Shown here: positions 11,158 to 21,738 of the stretch, piece after piece
Numbering within the stretch: position 1 is the stretch's first letter
Layout of the letters: each line of letters begins with the position of its first letter
Assembly: GCF_932274485.2 (NCBI RefSeq)
Contig: NC_065882.2
Span: forward strand, 29,282,890-29,346,889
Length of the DNA stretch: 64,000 nucleotides
Reading direction: 5' to 3'
Origin: Patella vulgata
Lineage: Eukaryota; Mollusca; Gastropoda; Patellidae
Notes under the pieces: model-generated
What the model saw: only the letters and a program-made list of their open reading frames with translations
What the model was told of the DNA's origin: nothing
Database searches by the model: none
Program-made: the position numbers and the translations under genes

Positions 11158-12664
11158 CTCAGCCAAATTAAAAACTTGACACTCGGGATTTTTGGGACTA
11201 GATTTTTAATATTTGGTTTAAGGCAACTATTTTAGTGTTATGTTGTGCACAGACGACCTTGACATCAACAGGAAGCAAGAATACGTCTCGCCGAAAGTCC
11301 TTGACATTGATAACGTTCGTGATGTCAGAGTACCCCCCAAAATGAAATTCACAGACTTGGAGAACAATCGGAATAAAGTGTTTAGTAACGGTTGTGGCCT
11401 CCTCTAGCGTCTCGTACTGTCACACAACGTCTTCTCATGGATCTCAGAACATTAGTAAACACTACCCGAGGAAGACGTCGCCACTGCTCAGCAAGAGCAT
11501 GTTGAAGGTCCTGCAACTTCAGTGGTGGATTCACTTGCTGACGAACACGTCGACCCAGTTCGTCCCAGATGTGTTCAATAGGATTAAGGTCGGGGCTTAG
11601 CGACGGCCAATCCAGGACTTGGACACCGGCATTTCTTAAAAAAATTCTGGGTAGCAATTGCTGTATGGGGTCGAGCATTGTCTTGTTAAAACGTTAGTTC
11701 AGGCCCATGTCTCTGCATAAACGGAAGAAGAACAGGTTGCAAAATCTGATCCCTGTACTGGACAGCATTTAAGTTCCCTTGGACAACAACAAGAGGAGAA
11801 CGTCCATGTGCACAAAAAGAACCCCAAACCATGACGCTGCCGCCACCAAATCGGTCAACTTCTCTGACGCATACTTGAGCGTAACGTTCAGCTGGTCTGC
11901 GGTACACTCGGACCCTGCCATCGGCAAATCTCAAAGTGAATCGAGATTCGTCACTAAAGACAACCGAATCCACTGTCTTTGAGTAAATCTTATGTGTCTT
12001 GTGGACCACACAAGTCGGTTACGGCGATGAAGAGGTGTCAATATTGGTCCATTATAGGTCCTCCGAGCTCGAAGACCAGCAGCCTGCAAGCGATTTCGAA
12101 CAGTTTGTGCAGTTACCCTTCCACCAAACATATCTCTACTTGTGGAGGTTGCAGTGACAAATCTGTTTCTAAGATGGCGTAATCGTATTGCTTGATCTTC
12201 ATGGAGTGACGTCACACGTGGCGCTCCCGCCCTTGGGCGGTCGGCAATAGTTCCAGTTTGAAGCACTCTCATTCTAAGATTAATTATTGTCTGGCGTGAA
12301 CAATTAAAGGCTCTTACAACAGTGACCACAGACTGACCAGCATAGAGCCTACCTATAGCACGTAGACGTTGTACATTTGAAAGGCGCGGCATTTTCTAAC
12401 AAAGATGAAAATAAGAATTTTAATTTGTTTTTCCAGTTCAAGTTACGTGTGCGTGTTCAGTTTAAGCAAACTTGCATCGATTGACCTCACGAGTTTGTGT
12501 TTGCACGTGTTTTTCAGGTTTTTCATCTTTATATGCTTTACAATTTTATGAAATTAAAGGCTTCTTACTACTTACTATCGTTAGAAACACTTTAAAATTT
12601 ATTTGACTTACCAGAAAAAAAAATTGTTGAAATTCATCAGTGTCAAGTTTTTAATTTGGCTGAG
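11158..12664 (-). mobile_element. Tc1/mariner-superfamily transposon (Tc1, DD34E)
   Basis: A 1.5-kb DNA transposon with perfect terminal inverted repeats of at least 28 bp (CTCAGCCAAATTAAAAACTT at the left, its reverse complement at the right). It is flanked by TA on both sides (11156-11157 and 12665-12666), the Tc1/mariner target. Its transposase lies on the - strand. Well-preserved repeat ends with a broken gene suggest an element that was mobile until fairly recently. Confidence 0.93.
11382..12392 (-). pseudogene. Tc1 transposase, frameshifted
   Basis: Reading from the ATG at 12392, the N-terminal half has the paired-type helix-turn-helix region (RLRAIGRLYAGQSVVTVVRA, then a QTIINLRMR helix). 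The catalytic motifs follow in other frames: FSDESRF (first D), QDNARPH (second D) and SPDLNPIEH (E). The spacing from the second D to the E is 34 residues, the Tc1 hallmark. At least three frameshifts separate the pieces, near 11990, 11690 and a T run at about 11635, so no full protein is made. The C-terminus is a basic RARGGHNRY-like tail. Confidence 0.9.
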
Positions 12665-12823
12665 TATATTATATGGACTACGCATCCATAAAGGTATGGT
12701 GTTGAATAAATAAATGCATTCAGATCATGAAGTATAAATGTAATACCGTAGTGTCGAATGAAATAAGGTACACGTACAACTATAAAGATCAGATGAAGAA
12801 AGTGAAGTTTGTTATTCTATATA

Positions 12824-13500
12824 TTATTATATATATATATATATATATTATATTTGTGACTGTCGTTTGTCTGTCTGTCTGTCCGTCTGTTCGGGGTTGG
12901 CGGCTACACTAGGTCTGCCCCGAGTCTGAAATTTGGGGTATTGGGGTAGCTCGGACCGGGGAGTAACATAGGCCAGGTGGCGTTAGTCTACCACTTCCGG
13001 TTTCGGAGTTATGACCCCGAGCGAAGTCTGTCTGTTCGGGGTTAGCGGCTACATCTGCCCCGAGTCTGAAATTTGGAGTATAGGGGTAGCTCGGACCGTG
13101 GAGTAACATAGGTCAGGTGGCGTTAGTCTACCACTTCCGGTTTCGGAGTTATGACCCCCGAGCGAAGCCAGGTATCCGTCTGTCTGTCTGTTCGGGGTTG
13201 GCGGCTACACTAGGTCTGCCCCGAGTCTGAAATTTGGGGTATAGGGGTAGCTTGGACCGGGGAGTAAATTAGGCCAGGTGGCATTAGTCTACCACTTCCG
13301 GTTTCGGAGTTATGACCCCCCCCCCCCGAGCGAAGCCGGTCTGTTCGGGGTTGGCGGCTACACTAGGTCTGCCCCGAGTCTGAAATTTGGGGTATAGGGG
13401 TAGCTCGGACCGGGGAGTAACATAGGCCAGGTGGCGTTAGTCTACCACTTCCGGTTTCGGAGTTATGACCCCCGAGCGAAGCCGGGTATCCTGCTAGTTG
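12824..13500 (+). repeat. (TA)n-(GTCY)n element with four 150-bp tandem units
   Basis: A TA microsatellite (12824-12852) is followed by a GTCT/GTCC run (12861-12890). Then come four copies of a unit of about 145-156 bp starting TCTGTTCGGGGTTGGCGG at 12886, 13031, 13187 and 13340. Each unit ends in CCGAGCGAAGCC, and the last ends GGGTATCCTGCTAGT. The TA plus GTCY layout matches mini-me elements described in flies, which are now grouped with Helentron-type non-autonomous elements. That link is from memory and tentative. No coding. Confidence 0.7.
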
Positions 13501-13788
13501 TTTATAAATAATCTGCTGTCGGCGTACGGTGGCACAATTTACCCAAATCCACCATTATTTCAGCTCACATTATCATAATTTATATCTATATTTGGTCATT
13601 TCTTATATACCAAATTGTCATTTTTAATTTAATTTTAAATTGTTACGTTTTTGTTTCAATAATAGTGCCAGTCGGCGGGGTAGGCCTACATTAAAATTTA
13701 TTGCTACATAACTACATAAAATTTTCATAAACGAAATAACAATTTTCATTGTAAAATAATACCCAAGGTCGTTTGGTTTTTTTTGTAG
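13501..13788. other. AT-rich stretch ahead of a candidate exon
   Basis: No gene seen. The last 16 bases are a T-rich tract ending in AG, a plausible splice acceptor for the exon that follows. Confidence 0.4.
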
Positions 13789-13904
13789 ATGTCAGAAAGA
13801 AAATGGGTTTAGCTTATCGTGTATTGAAGCCAGGAAGTGTCCCAACCTTGAAACTCCACATTAAAAGTATTGTCACAAAAAAGCTGGCTACTCGAAAGCC
13901 ACTT
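13789..13904 (+). CDS. Candidate internal exon, possible THAP-domain end
   Basis: A 116-bp open block lies between a pyrimidine tract plus AG (13773-13788) and a consensus donor GTAAGT (13905-13910). In the frame that skips the first two bases it reads VRKKMGLAYRVLKPGSVPTL and goes on KLHIKSIVTKKLATRKPL. The LKPGSVPTL string resembles the AVPTIF box that closes THAP zinc-finger domains, but the upstream zinc ligands are not visible, so this is a guess. No partner exons were found nearby. It may belong to a host gene or to a relic of a P-element-like transposase. Confidence 0.4.
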
Positions 13905-14093
13905 GTAAGTTTCCATACTTTCATTTAAGCCTACTTTCTTCTGTTGCATTATATCTTCATTCCAGTCTCACTTATAAGCCATATTGTAGACTATTTGTAA
14001 TAAAATAACATTCTATGTTTAATTATTTGAGAAATTGTCTGCCCTTTATTTTGATATACATTATGCGTATTTTAGTAATTTTATTATATAATA

Positions 14094-14350
14094 AATAAGC
14101 AAACAACCCTACATATGACCACGTGGTTTAAAATATGTAAATGGCACAACGTGATATTATGGATCGAATCCTGTTGGGTTGGATGTGCCAATTGAGTGCG
14201 CCTTTAGTTGGATATAAATTATATGTATTTGTGTGATTTTATTATAACGATAAGCAAACAACCCTTCGTATGACCACGTGGTTAAAATATGTAAATGGCA
14301 CAACGTGATGTTATGGATCGAATCCTGTTGGGTTGGACGTGCCAATTGCT
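14094..14350. repeat. Two-copy tandem duplication, 156-bp period
   Basis: The block beginning AAGCAAACAACCCTACATAT at 14096 recurs at 14252 with few changes, including the shared string GATCGAATCCTGTTGGGTTG. Short units like this, with a tRNA-like B-box string, may derive from a SINE. No coding. Confidence 0.7.
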
Positions 14351-14779
14351 ATTTTTTTTTCTTTTCCCTGCACCTTGAGAAAATTTTTTTAAAAGCTTTG
14401 ATATAACAGAACCAGCAATATAACTTCTTTCTCCCCATTAATGACGGGCTGACATTCTGTATTTGTCAGTGCTTGTGACTTGCATATGTTTAATTTTAAA
14501 AGCATCTCAAAGTATTTGATCAAGATGAGGGTAATTAAATGGCTATTGACATTTAAATTATCAGTTATTTAAGATGATATCCTTGGTATGCATACATGAA
14601 ATTCAGCCAAGAATCGATTGGTTTAGCAATACCATTTGTGCAAGATGATCAAAGCTCTTTTGGAGGCTTTAGTATAGAGAGGTTACTGAAAAACAACATA
14701 AAATTTGGTTACTCCTTTAATCATAAAAATGAAGTATTTAAAATACCACTTTAGAAATTACACAGTAATTCAAACATGA

Positions 14780-15110
14780 AGTCCTAATAAATTATTATCT
14801 TTCCTTAAATTACAATAGTAATATGAAAATGAAATGGTGTTTATAATCCTACTGTTTTGCTCCGACTGGGCTAATGAAGATTGGCATACGCCATGCAGTG
14901 TGCTATGAGAGAAATTTTGTGTGGAAAGCCACGCCACAGCCCACTCTTTTGACCAATTCCAACTGCCAAGGGATCTTTTACATGTCCACCAATGTGTACA
15001 CTGGAATTCGTCTTTTCGTAACATCTGAATGACTAGATAGCTGTCCTCACCAGGCCCTCCGCCCTGTACCACAGTTCGGGGGAAACCATGCCAGAAATAT
15101 GGATACATTG
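14780..15110 (-). repeat. Probable dispersed mollusc-type repeat
   Basis: The - strand holds GTAAAAGATCCCTTGGCAGT, a string I recall from abundant interspersed repeats of molluscs, set in a 330-bp block that is more GC-rich than its surroundings. An open frame of 112 codons runs through it but has no domain signal and is probably incidental. Confidence 0.35.
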
Positions 15111-15134
15111 TACATTGTATACTACATAGCTAAT

Positions 15135-16400
15135 CAAATATTTAAACATTATACAATATTAAAAATTCATTATGTAAGAGCTAAATCTGACTAAATTACA
15201 GGGTTTTATTTTGACTTCAAATGATGTATAAATTATTCTCTCTAGAACATCATATGGCACAGATGTAAACAGATTAAAATACAATCTCTATTTAATGATT
15301 TTTTTTAATAATGCAATCACCATTTAATGATTGAATATAAAAATGGAAAAGCAAGGCTTAGTCTCGATTAACAATGCTACAGTCATAAACACTATTTGCC
15401 AGATCTTGTCAAAAAAATCAAACATGGCTTAGAATAAAGTAATTTGAATGAAATTTTCAATAAATTAATTTAATTTTGAATGATCTATTTCGGAACTATA
15501 ATAACATGAACAGCCAACTCTTACCTAAATTGTGTATAATGCAACTTTAAAATTAAGAGTAAGAAATACAACTAAAAAACACCCATCAAAATTGAAAACA
15601 CTAGGAAAAAATAAAAATAACAAGTTAATAAAACAAATTACATTCTTAGTTCACAAATTTATCATACTCGCATCAACAAAGCAACAAAACAAAGAATATT
15701 ACAACACAATGAAGAAGGGTTTATGAGGCTGCAATAACATTAAAAATAAGTAAACACAATTTTATCACAATGTCAACAAATTACCATTACACAACTGTAC
15801 GTCTGCAAAAAAAGGGTTAGACATCTGTGCTCCAGCAACAACGTCTCAAACTGATCCAAAGTAACCAAAAGTAGTGAGTTCTTAAATTTCAAAATTAGAA
15901 AAAAGGATAATGCTTCCTATTGTTTTTTGAACTACGGAGATCAATCAATCATGTAATAATATTTAATGTTAAACATACATTATGCATGAGCTAAATCTGT
16001 GTATTGCAGGTCTTTCTATAGGCTTGAAATGTTATCTAAATTATTAATTAGACATTAATTAACCTATCCAAACCATAATCAACTCTAGATGGCATCGCTA
16101 GTCTGCGATCCTAAGTGGATTATGAGCCGATTTACTGCATAACTTTCCATCACGATTTAACGATTAAATGGATAATCGAGACTATGATGTTTATCATACT
16201 GACTTCAGTAATGATGATAGGGGCTAGACGGAAATTTCAAACGCTTAGTTCTCGGTTCACAGTGAATCAATTTGAATGAAATTTTCAGCAAATTGCCTTT
16301 ACATTATTTAGTTTTTAACTATTATAGTGAGAACTGCCAAATCTTTATCGAATCTCCCGTAATGTATCTTTAAAAAATATCCAAACATCAAAGAATTGAT
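15135..16400. repeat. Old, diverged tandem duplication, about 820-bp period
   Basis: Landmarks in 15160-15530 recur in the same order in 15975-16370: GAGCTAAATCTG, a string around TTGAAATGTTATCTAAATTA, a TAATCGAGACTA-like string, and GAATGAAATTTTCAG/AATAAATT. Similarity is patchy, so the duplication is old. No coding signal on either strand. Confidence 0.5.
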
Positions 16401-16499
16401 AATAATACGTGAATGTAGCTCAGTTAAAATAAGGGGCGGGTGATATCTTGTTTTTCAGATATTTCAGTGTTCATAATGCGATATAATGACATGTATATA

Positions 16500-19400
16500 T
16501 TGTGGGAATATGGAACAAGCTGTTAGTTGGGGAAGATATAAACCGTAATTATGAATGTCTGTATCAATTTTGATAAAAACAACATTTGATTTATTTTACT
16601 GACAATATTTGCCAGATAAACCAAGGGGAAGAAAGGTTTGAAACCCTCTCCACGGCACCCTTTGAGAGAAGAGACTCTATTTCCTCCTCTAAAATCCGTC
16701 TTTGTTCCGGCAATGCGGGTAATTTTGTGAACGAAGGAGTGATCGACAGGAGGCAAACCGCTAGCGACCCCTTCGAGCACGAAAGGGCTGCCGAATAGAA
16801 TCCCTACCTCGAGCGGACCTTTCTCTCTGAGTGTTGCTTTGTCTAAATGTACGAACATCTCTTACAGAGCGGTCTTTCAACCCAGGAGAATTACGTTGAC
16901 CTGCTTGAGGAGGAATCTTCGCATCCGAATTGTAAGGCTGCGCCTGAAAACTATAAGAACGACGTCTAGCCGTATTAATGTGATCTGCCGATTCCTTAAT
17001 TGCACCATTAAAAAGAGCGTCCGAATTTAGAGGCTGAGACAAAAGAGGAGCCACGGCCTCTACGTTATTAGGAATGAGTACCTTGGACAATAAAAAATCC
17101 CTCCTCATTAAATCAAGGTTAGAAGAAGCCTTAATCTAAAGGTCAGCCGAATCCGCTACAGATCTAGACAAAGCCATAAGAAGATTCATGTCTGACTTCT
17201 CGGGAGAAGGGACGTCAGCACTGACACCCGGAAAATTAGTGGCCAAAGCCTTAATTAACCAATCCCGATAAGAAATAACAGACACGGCACTTCTTAAAAG
17301 GGTCGAAGTGTCTAGAAGAGTTGAGCTCTTAACAGAGACAAACGAACTATCCTTGAGGTTTAGTAAAATGGCATCCTCGTCTAACTTTGGAGGCTTTGAC
17401 GAGTAAGCTTTGTTGTCAACAGTATCGTCGATACTATAAATCCTCTGCTTAAAGGACAATATTGGTGCCAGTCATTATCACATATGTGTTAGAGCTGGTT
17501 AAACACATTCCAAATATACTTTTAACACAGATATCATTGCTACGATAGCTGAGTAATACAGGTTTCCCGTATCGGAAGTGACGAACGCCAAAGGAAAACA
17601 CGAGGCACCGCTCTATATAACTGACTGAAGCGACGAGTGATAACATATACACGGCCGAATTTCTGCTCACTAATAATTCCTTCGAAGACCAAAAGTTGTT
17701 GTGGGAGACTGCGAGAGGATATCTGACAATTCATAAAAAGAATTGACTGCCACTAGATAAGAGAACACGTAATAAAAACAGAAAAAGTCCGTGCATTACC
17801 ATTTTTTTATAAGGTATAGAATGAATATAAACAAGGAAATGTACGGACTATTTCTATTTTTCTATTGTTCTCTTATCTAATGACATTCAATTACTTTATT
17901 GAATTGTCAGATATCCTCTTACAGTCCCATATAACAACTTTTGGTCTTGGAAGAAATTATTAGTGAGTAGAAATTCGGTCGTGTATCTGTTATCACTCGT
18001 CGCTTCAGTCAGTTATATAGAGCAGCGACTCGTGTTTTCCTTTGGCGTTCGTCACTTCCGATACGGGAAACCTGTATTACTCAGCTATCATAGCAATGAT
18101 CTCTGTGTTAAAAATATATTTGGAATGTGTTTAACCAGCTCTATCACATATGTGATAATGACTGGCACCAATATTGTCCTTTAAAAGACGACATCGGATT
18201 TCTCACAGAAAAGGATTTTAACTTGCTTTGCTTAAGTGCCTTATTGCACCTGTCCAAAGTCAACCCAACAACCTCTGCTTGAGGAAGAGAATGCGAAAAG
18301 GAGGGTTCCTGACTATGCCAAATATTATCTAGAGAGGAACGAAATTGGACTGAACTAGTCGTGGGAGGAGGAGTACAATGATCCGGAATCCTCCTATAAA
18401 TTTCCCCAATCACCGAATTGACATAGGAGTAATTGGGATCGGAATTCAAAGACTCGCTGTCCTTCCCGGCAGAAGAGCGAGGTGAAGTAGGGTCCGAAAC
18501 CTGCTGTGAAAAATCAACGACAGGCGCGGCAAAATGCTCAGCCCGAGAAGAAGGCAACCAAGTCCGTCTCGAGCCAATAGATTCGTCATCTGACAAAACC
18601 TCGTTCGACCGAGGAAGCTGACTAGCCGAACCTGCTGCTGAGAGGACACAAGTCCTCTTCATTAATTCTGTTGCCACATCAATAAAAGATGCCAAGGACT
18701 GGTTAATGCTCGCTAATTGTAACTCGGTAGAAGACTGTGCGCGCGCTAACTGTAACTCGGTAGAAGACTGTGCGCCCGGGTTGACAACCGGAGAACTTAC
18801 CACATGAACAGAGGAGACCTGACCCACATCAGTCCTCTGTGTAGACTTTTCTTTCCCCAAGGATTTCCCCTCCTTACCGGGATTCACAGGCTTTATGTTC
18901 TTGTTATTTTTGGATAATTTGGAAGCGACGGGTGCCATGCCGACAGACTTATATTTCTTCGGCGATGGCGAAACTGGTAAAACACAACCATGCGTAGAAA
19001 TCGACAAAACATCGTCATCGCGATGAGGCCTTTTGTGCCCAACCTGGGCCACCGAAAGCCATTGGTCCTGAGACCAAGTTTTACATAACTCGCAAGTCTT
19101 TTCAGAAGAACATTTTGTACAAGTGACACAAGACAAGTGTGTGTCGGCAGATGCCTTCCGCCGATCACACACCGAACATACTAGAACCATTCCTAACAGG
19201 TACCCGATCAATAAAAAAGAAAAGGGTTTACCGTCCGCTGTTCACCCTATCAATTCCCGTACACCTTAACCAACTAGCGTTGGGGGAAAAGAGGTCAAGT
19301 GACAACATGTGTTCGTCACAACAACCTCCAAAAACCTTTATCAAAAATACAAGTCTAAATAAACTCAAATGGAAGAGAAAAAAAAAACAAAAAAAAAACA

Positions 19401-19560
19401 AACTCAGAATTCAAAAGATCTTCTTGATGCACTGGATTTTATATGTCTTTACAGGATGACTGTAAGAAAAAGAATGATGAATTAGAATGGCAATATATTT
19501 ACTTCCGGTAGCGACAAGCGCCACCTATGGTAAGGGAGACTAGCCATGGCTAGTATTTAT
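16500..19560 (-). mobile_element. DIRS-type retroelement relic, ORF1 region only
   Basis: A - strand relic of a tyrosine-recombinase retrotransposon. It opens near 19211 with a cysteine-rich head (CSVCDRRK, CVTCTKCSSEKTCELCKTW) as in DIRS ORF1 proteins. A Ser/Pro-rich middle follows, then a region with the RRDFLLSKVLIPNNVEAVAP string that I associate with DIRS Gag-like proteins. No reverse transcriptase, RNase H, methyltransferase or recombinase part is seen. It is broken in about three places and also split by an inserted fold-back element. It lies in or beside an intron of the host gene at 19.7-20.9 kb. Confidence 0.7.
17453..18180. mobile_element. 728-bp fold-back element with TTAA target duplication
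   Basis: The element is almost wholly one large inverted repeat: 17453-17800 matches the reverse complement of 17840-18180 with few changes. Its ends read AGGACAATATTGGTGCC, and it is flanked by TTAA (17449-17452 and 18181-18184). TTAA target duplication is typical of piggyBac and its MITEs, although the terminal bases are not the usual CCY of piggyBac. It has no ORF of its own and sits inside the DIRS-type ORF1 relic. Confidence 0.85.
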
Positions 19561-19724
19561 ACTTTTTAAAGGGACAGTCTTACAGGTAATTAAGAATCTA
19601 AAGCAATGTTATTCATTCAGGTAAGGTTGACAGAATAAAATGAAATTAAGTAAAACATATTTTACATATAATTGTTTTACGCATTAAAGATAACAGGTGA
19701 CTAGATTCTAATACACACACTTAC

Positions 19725-19793
19725 TTCTGATCCATTATCATTTGTGGTGCTAGCTGTTGACTTGATATCTGCCTCTTCTTCAGAAAAAACGAA
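19725..19793 (-). CDS. Host gene, coding exon 2 (unrecognised protein)
   Basis: On the - strand a 69-bp block begins after TTCCAG and ends before a GTAAGT donor. In phase 0 it encodes 23 residues starting FVFSEEEADIKSTASTTN. It joins exon 1 (20838-20897) in frame, and both borders match splice consensus. The acidic, Ser/Thr-rich sequence suggests a disordered stretch. Later exons must lie at lower coordinates, beyond the DIRS-type relic, but I did not find them. I do not recognise the protein. Confidence 0.6.
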
Positions 19794-20837
19794 CTGGAAG
19801 TAGATTGTCATTATTTTTATTATTGATCACATTATTGTATTATAGATCAAGATCAGCACTTAAACATTTTATAAAGATAGGTTGCCAGGCAACGAAACAT
19901 ACGCCCACAACAGCTAAATCGTCCGGACAGTCAACAAGAGTTGTCGCATAATTTTCACTTTTTTCGGTAATGAAACATTTATAATACACTAAAATCTGAT
20001 TAAGAGCAACAACTCAGAAAACCATTAGAATTTGTTTGGTTTTTATAAAGTGCTGCCCTATGCTAACGTTTTGTATACAAAACTTTTAATACTGTACCAT
20101 GGATTTAGCTGTTCCAAGTCATAAAAATTCATTGAAAATCAATATACTTGTTTGTCTCAAGATCTTAAACTCTGTGTATCAATCTGAAGCCAATCGGATA
20201 TTAACTTTGACCTCTAGAGCGTCCACAAGATTTTTCATAGTGATCAAGGGCCATAACTTTGGCAGTAATTATCAGGAATCTTTGAAAATCAATAGGATTA
20301 TTCGCCTCGTGACCTCAAACACTGTGTATAATTTTAAAGTCAATCAGATATTAACTTTAGCTTTTAGAGCATCCACACGGTTTTTTGAAGTGATCAAGGG
20401 CCATAACTCTGGCAGTAATTATCGAAAATCACTGAAAATGAATAGACTTCTTTGTCTCATGACCTTAAACACTGTGTATAAAATTTAAAGTCAATCGGAT
20501 ATTAACTTTTGCCTCTAGAGCGTCCACAAGATTTTTTGAAGTGATCAAGGGCCATTACTCTGACAGTAAATATCGGAAATCGCTGAAAATCAATAGAATT
20601 CTTCGTCTCATGACCTTAAACACTGTGTATAAATTTAAAGTCAATCGGATATTAACTTTAGCCTCTAGAGCGTCCACAAGCAATTGTGGACGCCGGACCG
20701 ACGGAGGGACGGACGGGGACGACGACAATATACGACCACATTTCAATGTGGGCGTATAAAAAGCTGTTGAATTATATTCCGTATTATTTTAGAAATGAAT
20801 TAAAAACATTATCAGTGATAAAATTGTTGTCACTTAC
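19794..20837 (-). other. Intron 1 of the host gene, filled by a repeat
   Basis: It runs from the GTAAGT donor (read on -) at 20832-20837 to the CAG acceptor next to 19793. About 600 of its 1044 bases are the tandem repeat listed separately. Confidence 0.55.
20105..20760 (+). repeat. Four tandem 150-bp units with a GGACG-rich end
   Basis: Units marked by GAAAATCAATA... start near 20134, 20285, 20433 and 20584. Each contains a CAAGGGCCATNACTCTG-like string and GCGTCCACAAG. The last unit runs into a 9-bp hairpin (CGTCCACAA / TTGTGGACG) and a GACGGACGGGGACGACGAC tail, then a CCACATTTCAATGTGG hairpin. I recall CAAGGGCCATAACTCTG repeats with a GGACG tail from bivalve genomes. Open frames across it are by-products of the tandem period. 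Confidence 0.75.
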
Positions 20838-20897
20838 ATCAATGACTTCATCAATCTCAATCAAATCGTACGACTCTCCTTCGTAAACAACAGCCAT
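20838..20897 (-). CDS. Host gene, first coding exon (unrecognised protein)
   Basis: The - strand ATG at 20897 has G at -3 and G at +4, a good animal start context. Twenty codons reading MAVVYEGESYDLIEIDEVID end exactly at a consensus GTAAGT donor. With exon 2 the product so far is 43 residues, strongly acidic. A compact promoter with ETS-like and NRF1-like sites lies within 50 bases upstream, as in many broadly expressed genes. It is too short for standard ORF calls, and its function is unknown. Confidence 0.62.
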
Positions 20898-20904
20898 TGC
20901 TTCT

Positions 20905-20944
20905 ACCGGAAATCACTTGTGGTTGGTCTATTTCGCGCATGCGA
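20905..20944 (-). promoter_or_regulatory. ETS-like and NRF1-like promoter sites
   Basis: ACCGGAAAT (20905-20913) matches an ETS core, and CGCGCATGCGA (20934-20944) matches the NRF1 palindrome. Both sit 8-47 bases upstream of the host ATG and there is no TATA box, which fits a housekeeping-type promoter. Confidence 0.5.
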
Positions 20945-21383
20945 TGTACAACATAATTCATCGTCCAATGAAAGCTGATGCAGGGTCAGTTATCCATATT
21001 CTATACGATCCATGATAGCATCAACCTCGAAAACCATGTAAATGTTAGGCGGAATCTTCAACTCCCACGCAAATTGCTATCTGCGCTGTGGTGCTTCGTA
21101 GATTGCACTCCGCGCGCGCTTATGAAGCTGGCGCGCAGATTGCCAACTTTACGCTGATTACCCCTCAATGTTTTTAGAGATGTTAGTAGTGTGTCAGACG
21201 CAACTATATATTATATATGACCTGCCCCGTATATGGTCTTTGTAGTGAAATAATTTTCAAAATCACTGCATAATTAGCGTGTGTGCTAGAAAATAATATT
21301 TTTAATTCTAGTCCGCAGTATCACATAATCGGTGCTGTCCACGTGGCTGAATGTCAAAAATATTTGCTGTAGTGTAAGAGTTT
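20945..21383. other. Upstream region of the - strand host gene
   Basis: No gene seen. A GC-rich patch with GCGCGC strings lies at 21105-21145, possibly a small CpG island. Confidence 0.35.
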
Positions 21384-21392
21384 GACCGATCG

Positions 21393-21482
21393 TAGTTACT
21401 TTAGTAACGAAGTCTTATAATAGAGACTCCAAGTGAAGAAAGAACACTAGGGGTCTCTAAGACTTCGTTACTAAAGTAATTA
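21393..21482. mobile_element. 90-bp MITE with 9-bp target duplication
   Basis: A tiny inverted-repeat element. A perfect 22-bp arm TTACTTTAGTAACGAAGTCT(TA) at 21396-21417 pairs with 21458-21479. The element is flanked by a perfect direct repeat GACCGATCG (21384-21392 and 21483-21491). A 9-bp duplication is typical of Mutator-type elements. Confidence 0.75.
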
Positions 21483-21573
21483 GACCGATCGCAGCTGTCA
21501 ATCAAAATAATCAATCAACCAGTCAGATCTATGGTTTGACGTAAATAATAGTATGTCCAGCAGACGTTAACCA

Positions 21574-21738
21574 TCAATGGGTCAAAAGATTCTACAAAAG
21601 GGAGCAACAGGATACGGCATATACATACCCAAAGTAAAGCTGAACATCAGGAAAAGGCTACCAGAACACTGTTCTGTGTACACCACAGAACTGATGGCCA
21701 TCAAAACTGCACTGGCTACGCAAATGTTACGAATTTAA
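21574..21738 (+). pseudogene. LINE RNase H fragment
   Basis: A short relic reads NGSKDSTKG and then, after a one-base frame change, GATGYGIYIPKVKLNIRKRL, with SVYTTELMAIKTAL further on. The order DGSK, GYG and AEL-type ELMAI is that of RNase H domains of Jockey/I-type LINEs. It stops at a TAA at 21736. Nothing else of that element is seen. Confidence 0.75.

Noticed and set aside
12909-13109. 66-codon - strand frame
   Set aside because: By-product of the 150-bp tandem repeat.
12886-13500. Possible CRISPR-like array
   Set aside because: The repeats are directly adjacent long units without unique spacers, in eukaryotic DNA.
14770-15108. 112-codon - strand frame
   Set aside because: It overlaps a probable interspersed repeat and has no domain or splice signals.
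20099-20759. Open frames of 129 and 72 codons across the 150-bp repeats
   Set aside because: They follow the tandem period of a non-coding repeat and show no protein-like conservation between units.
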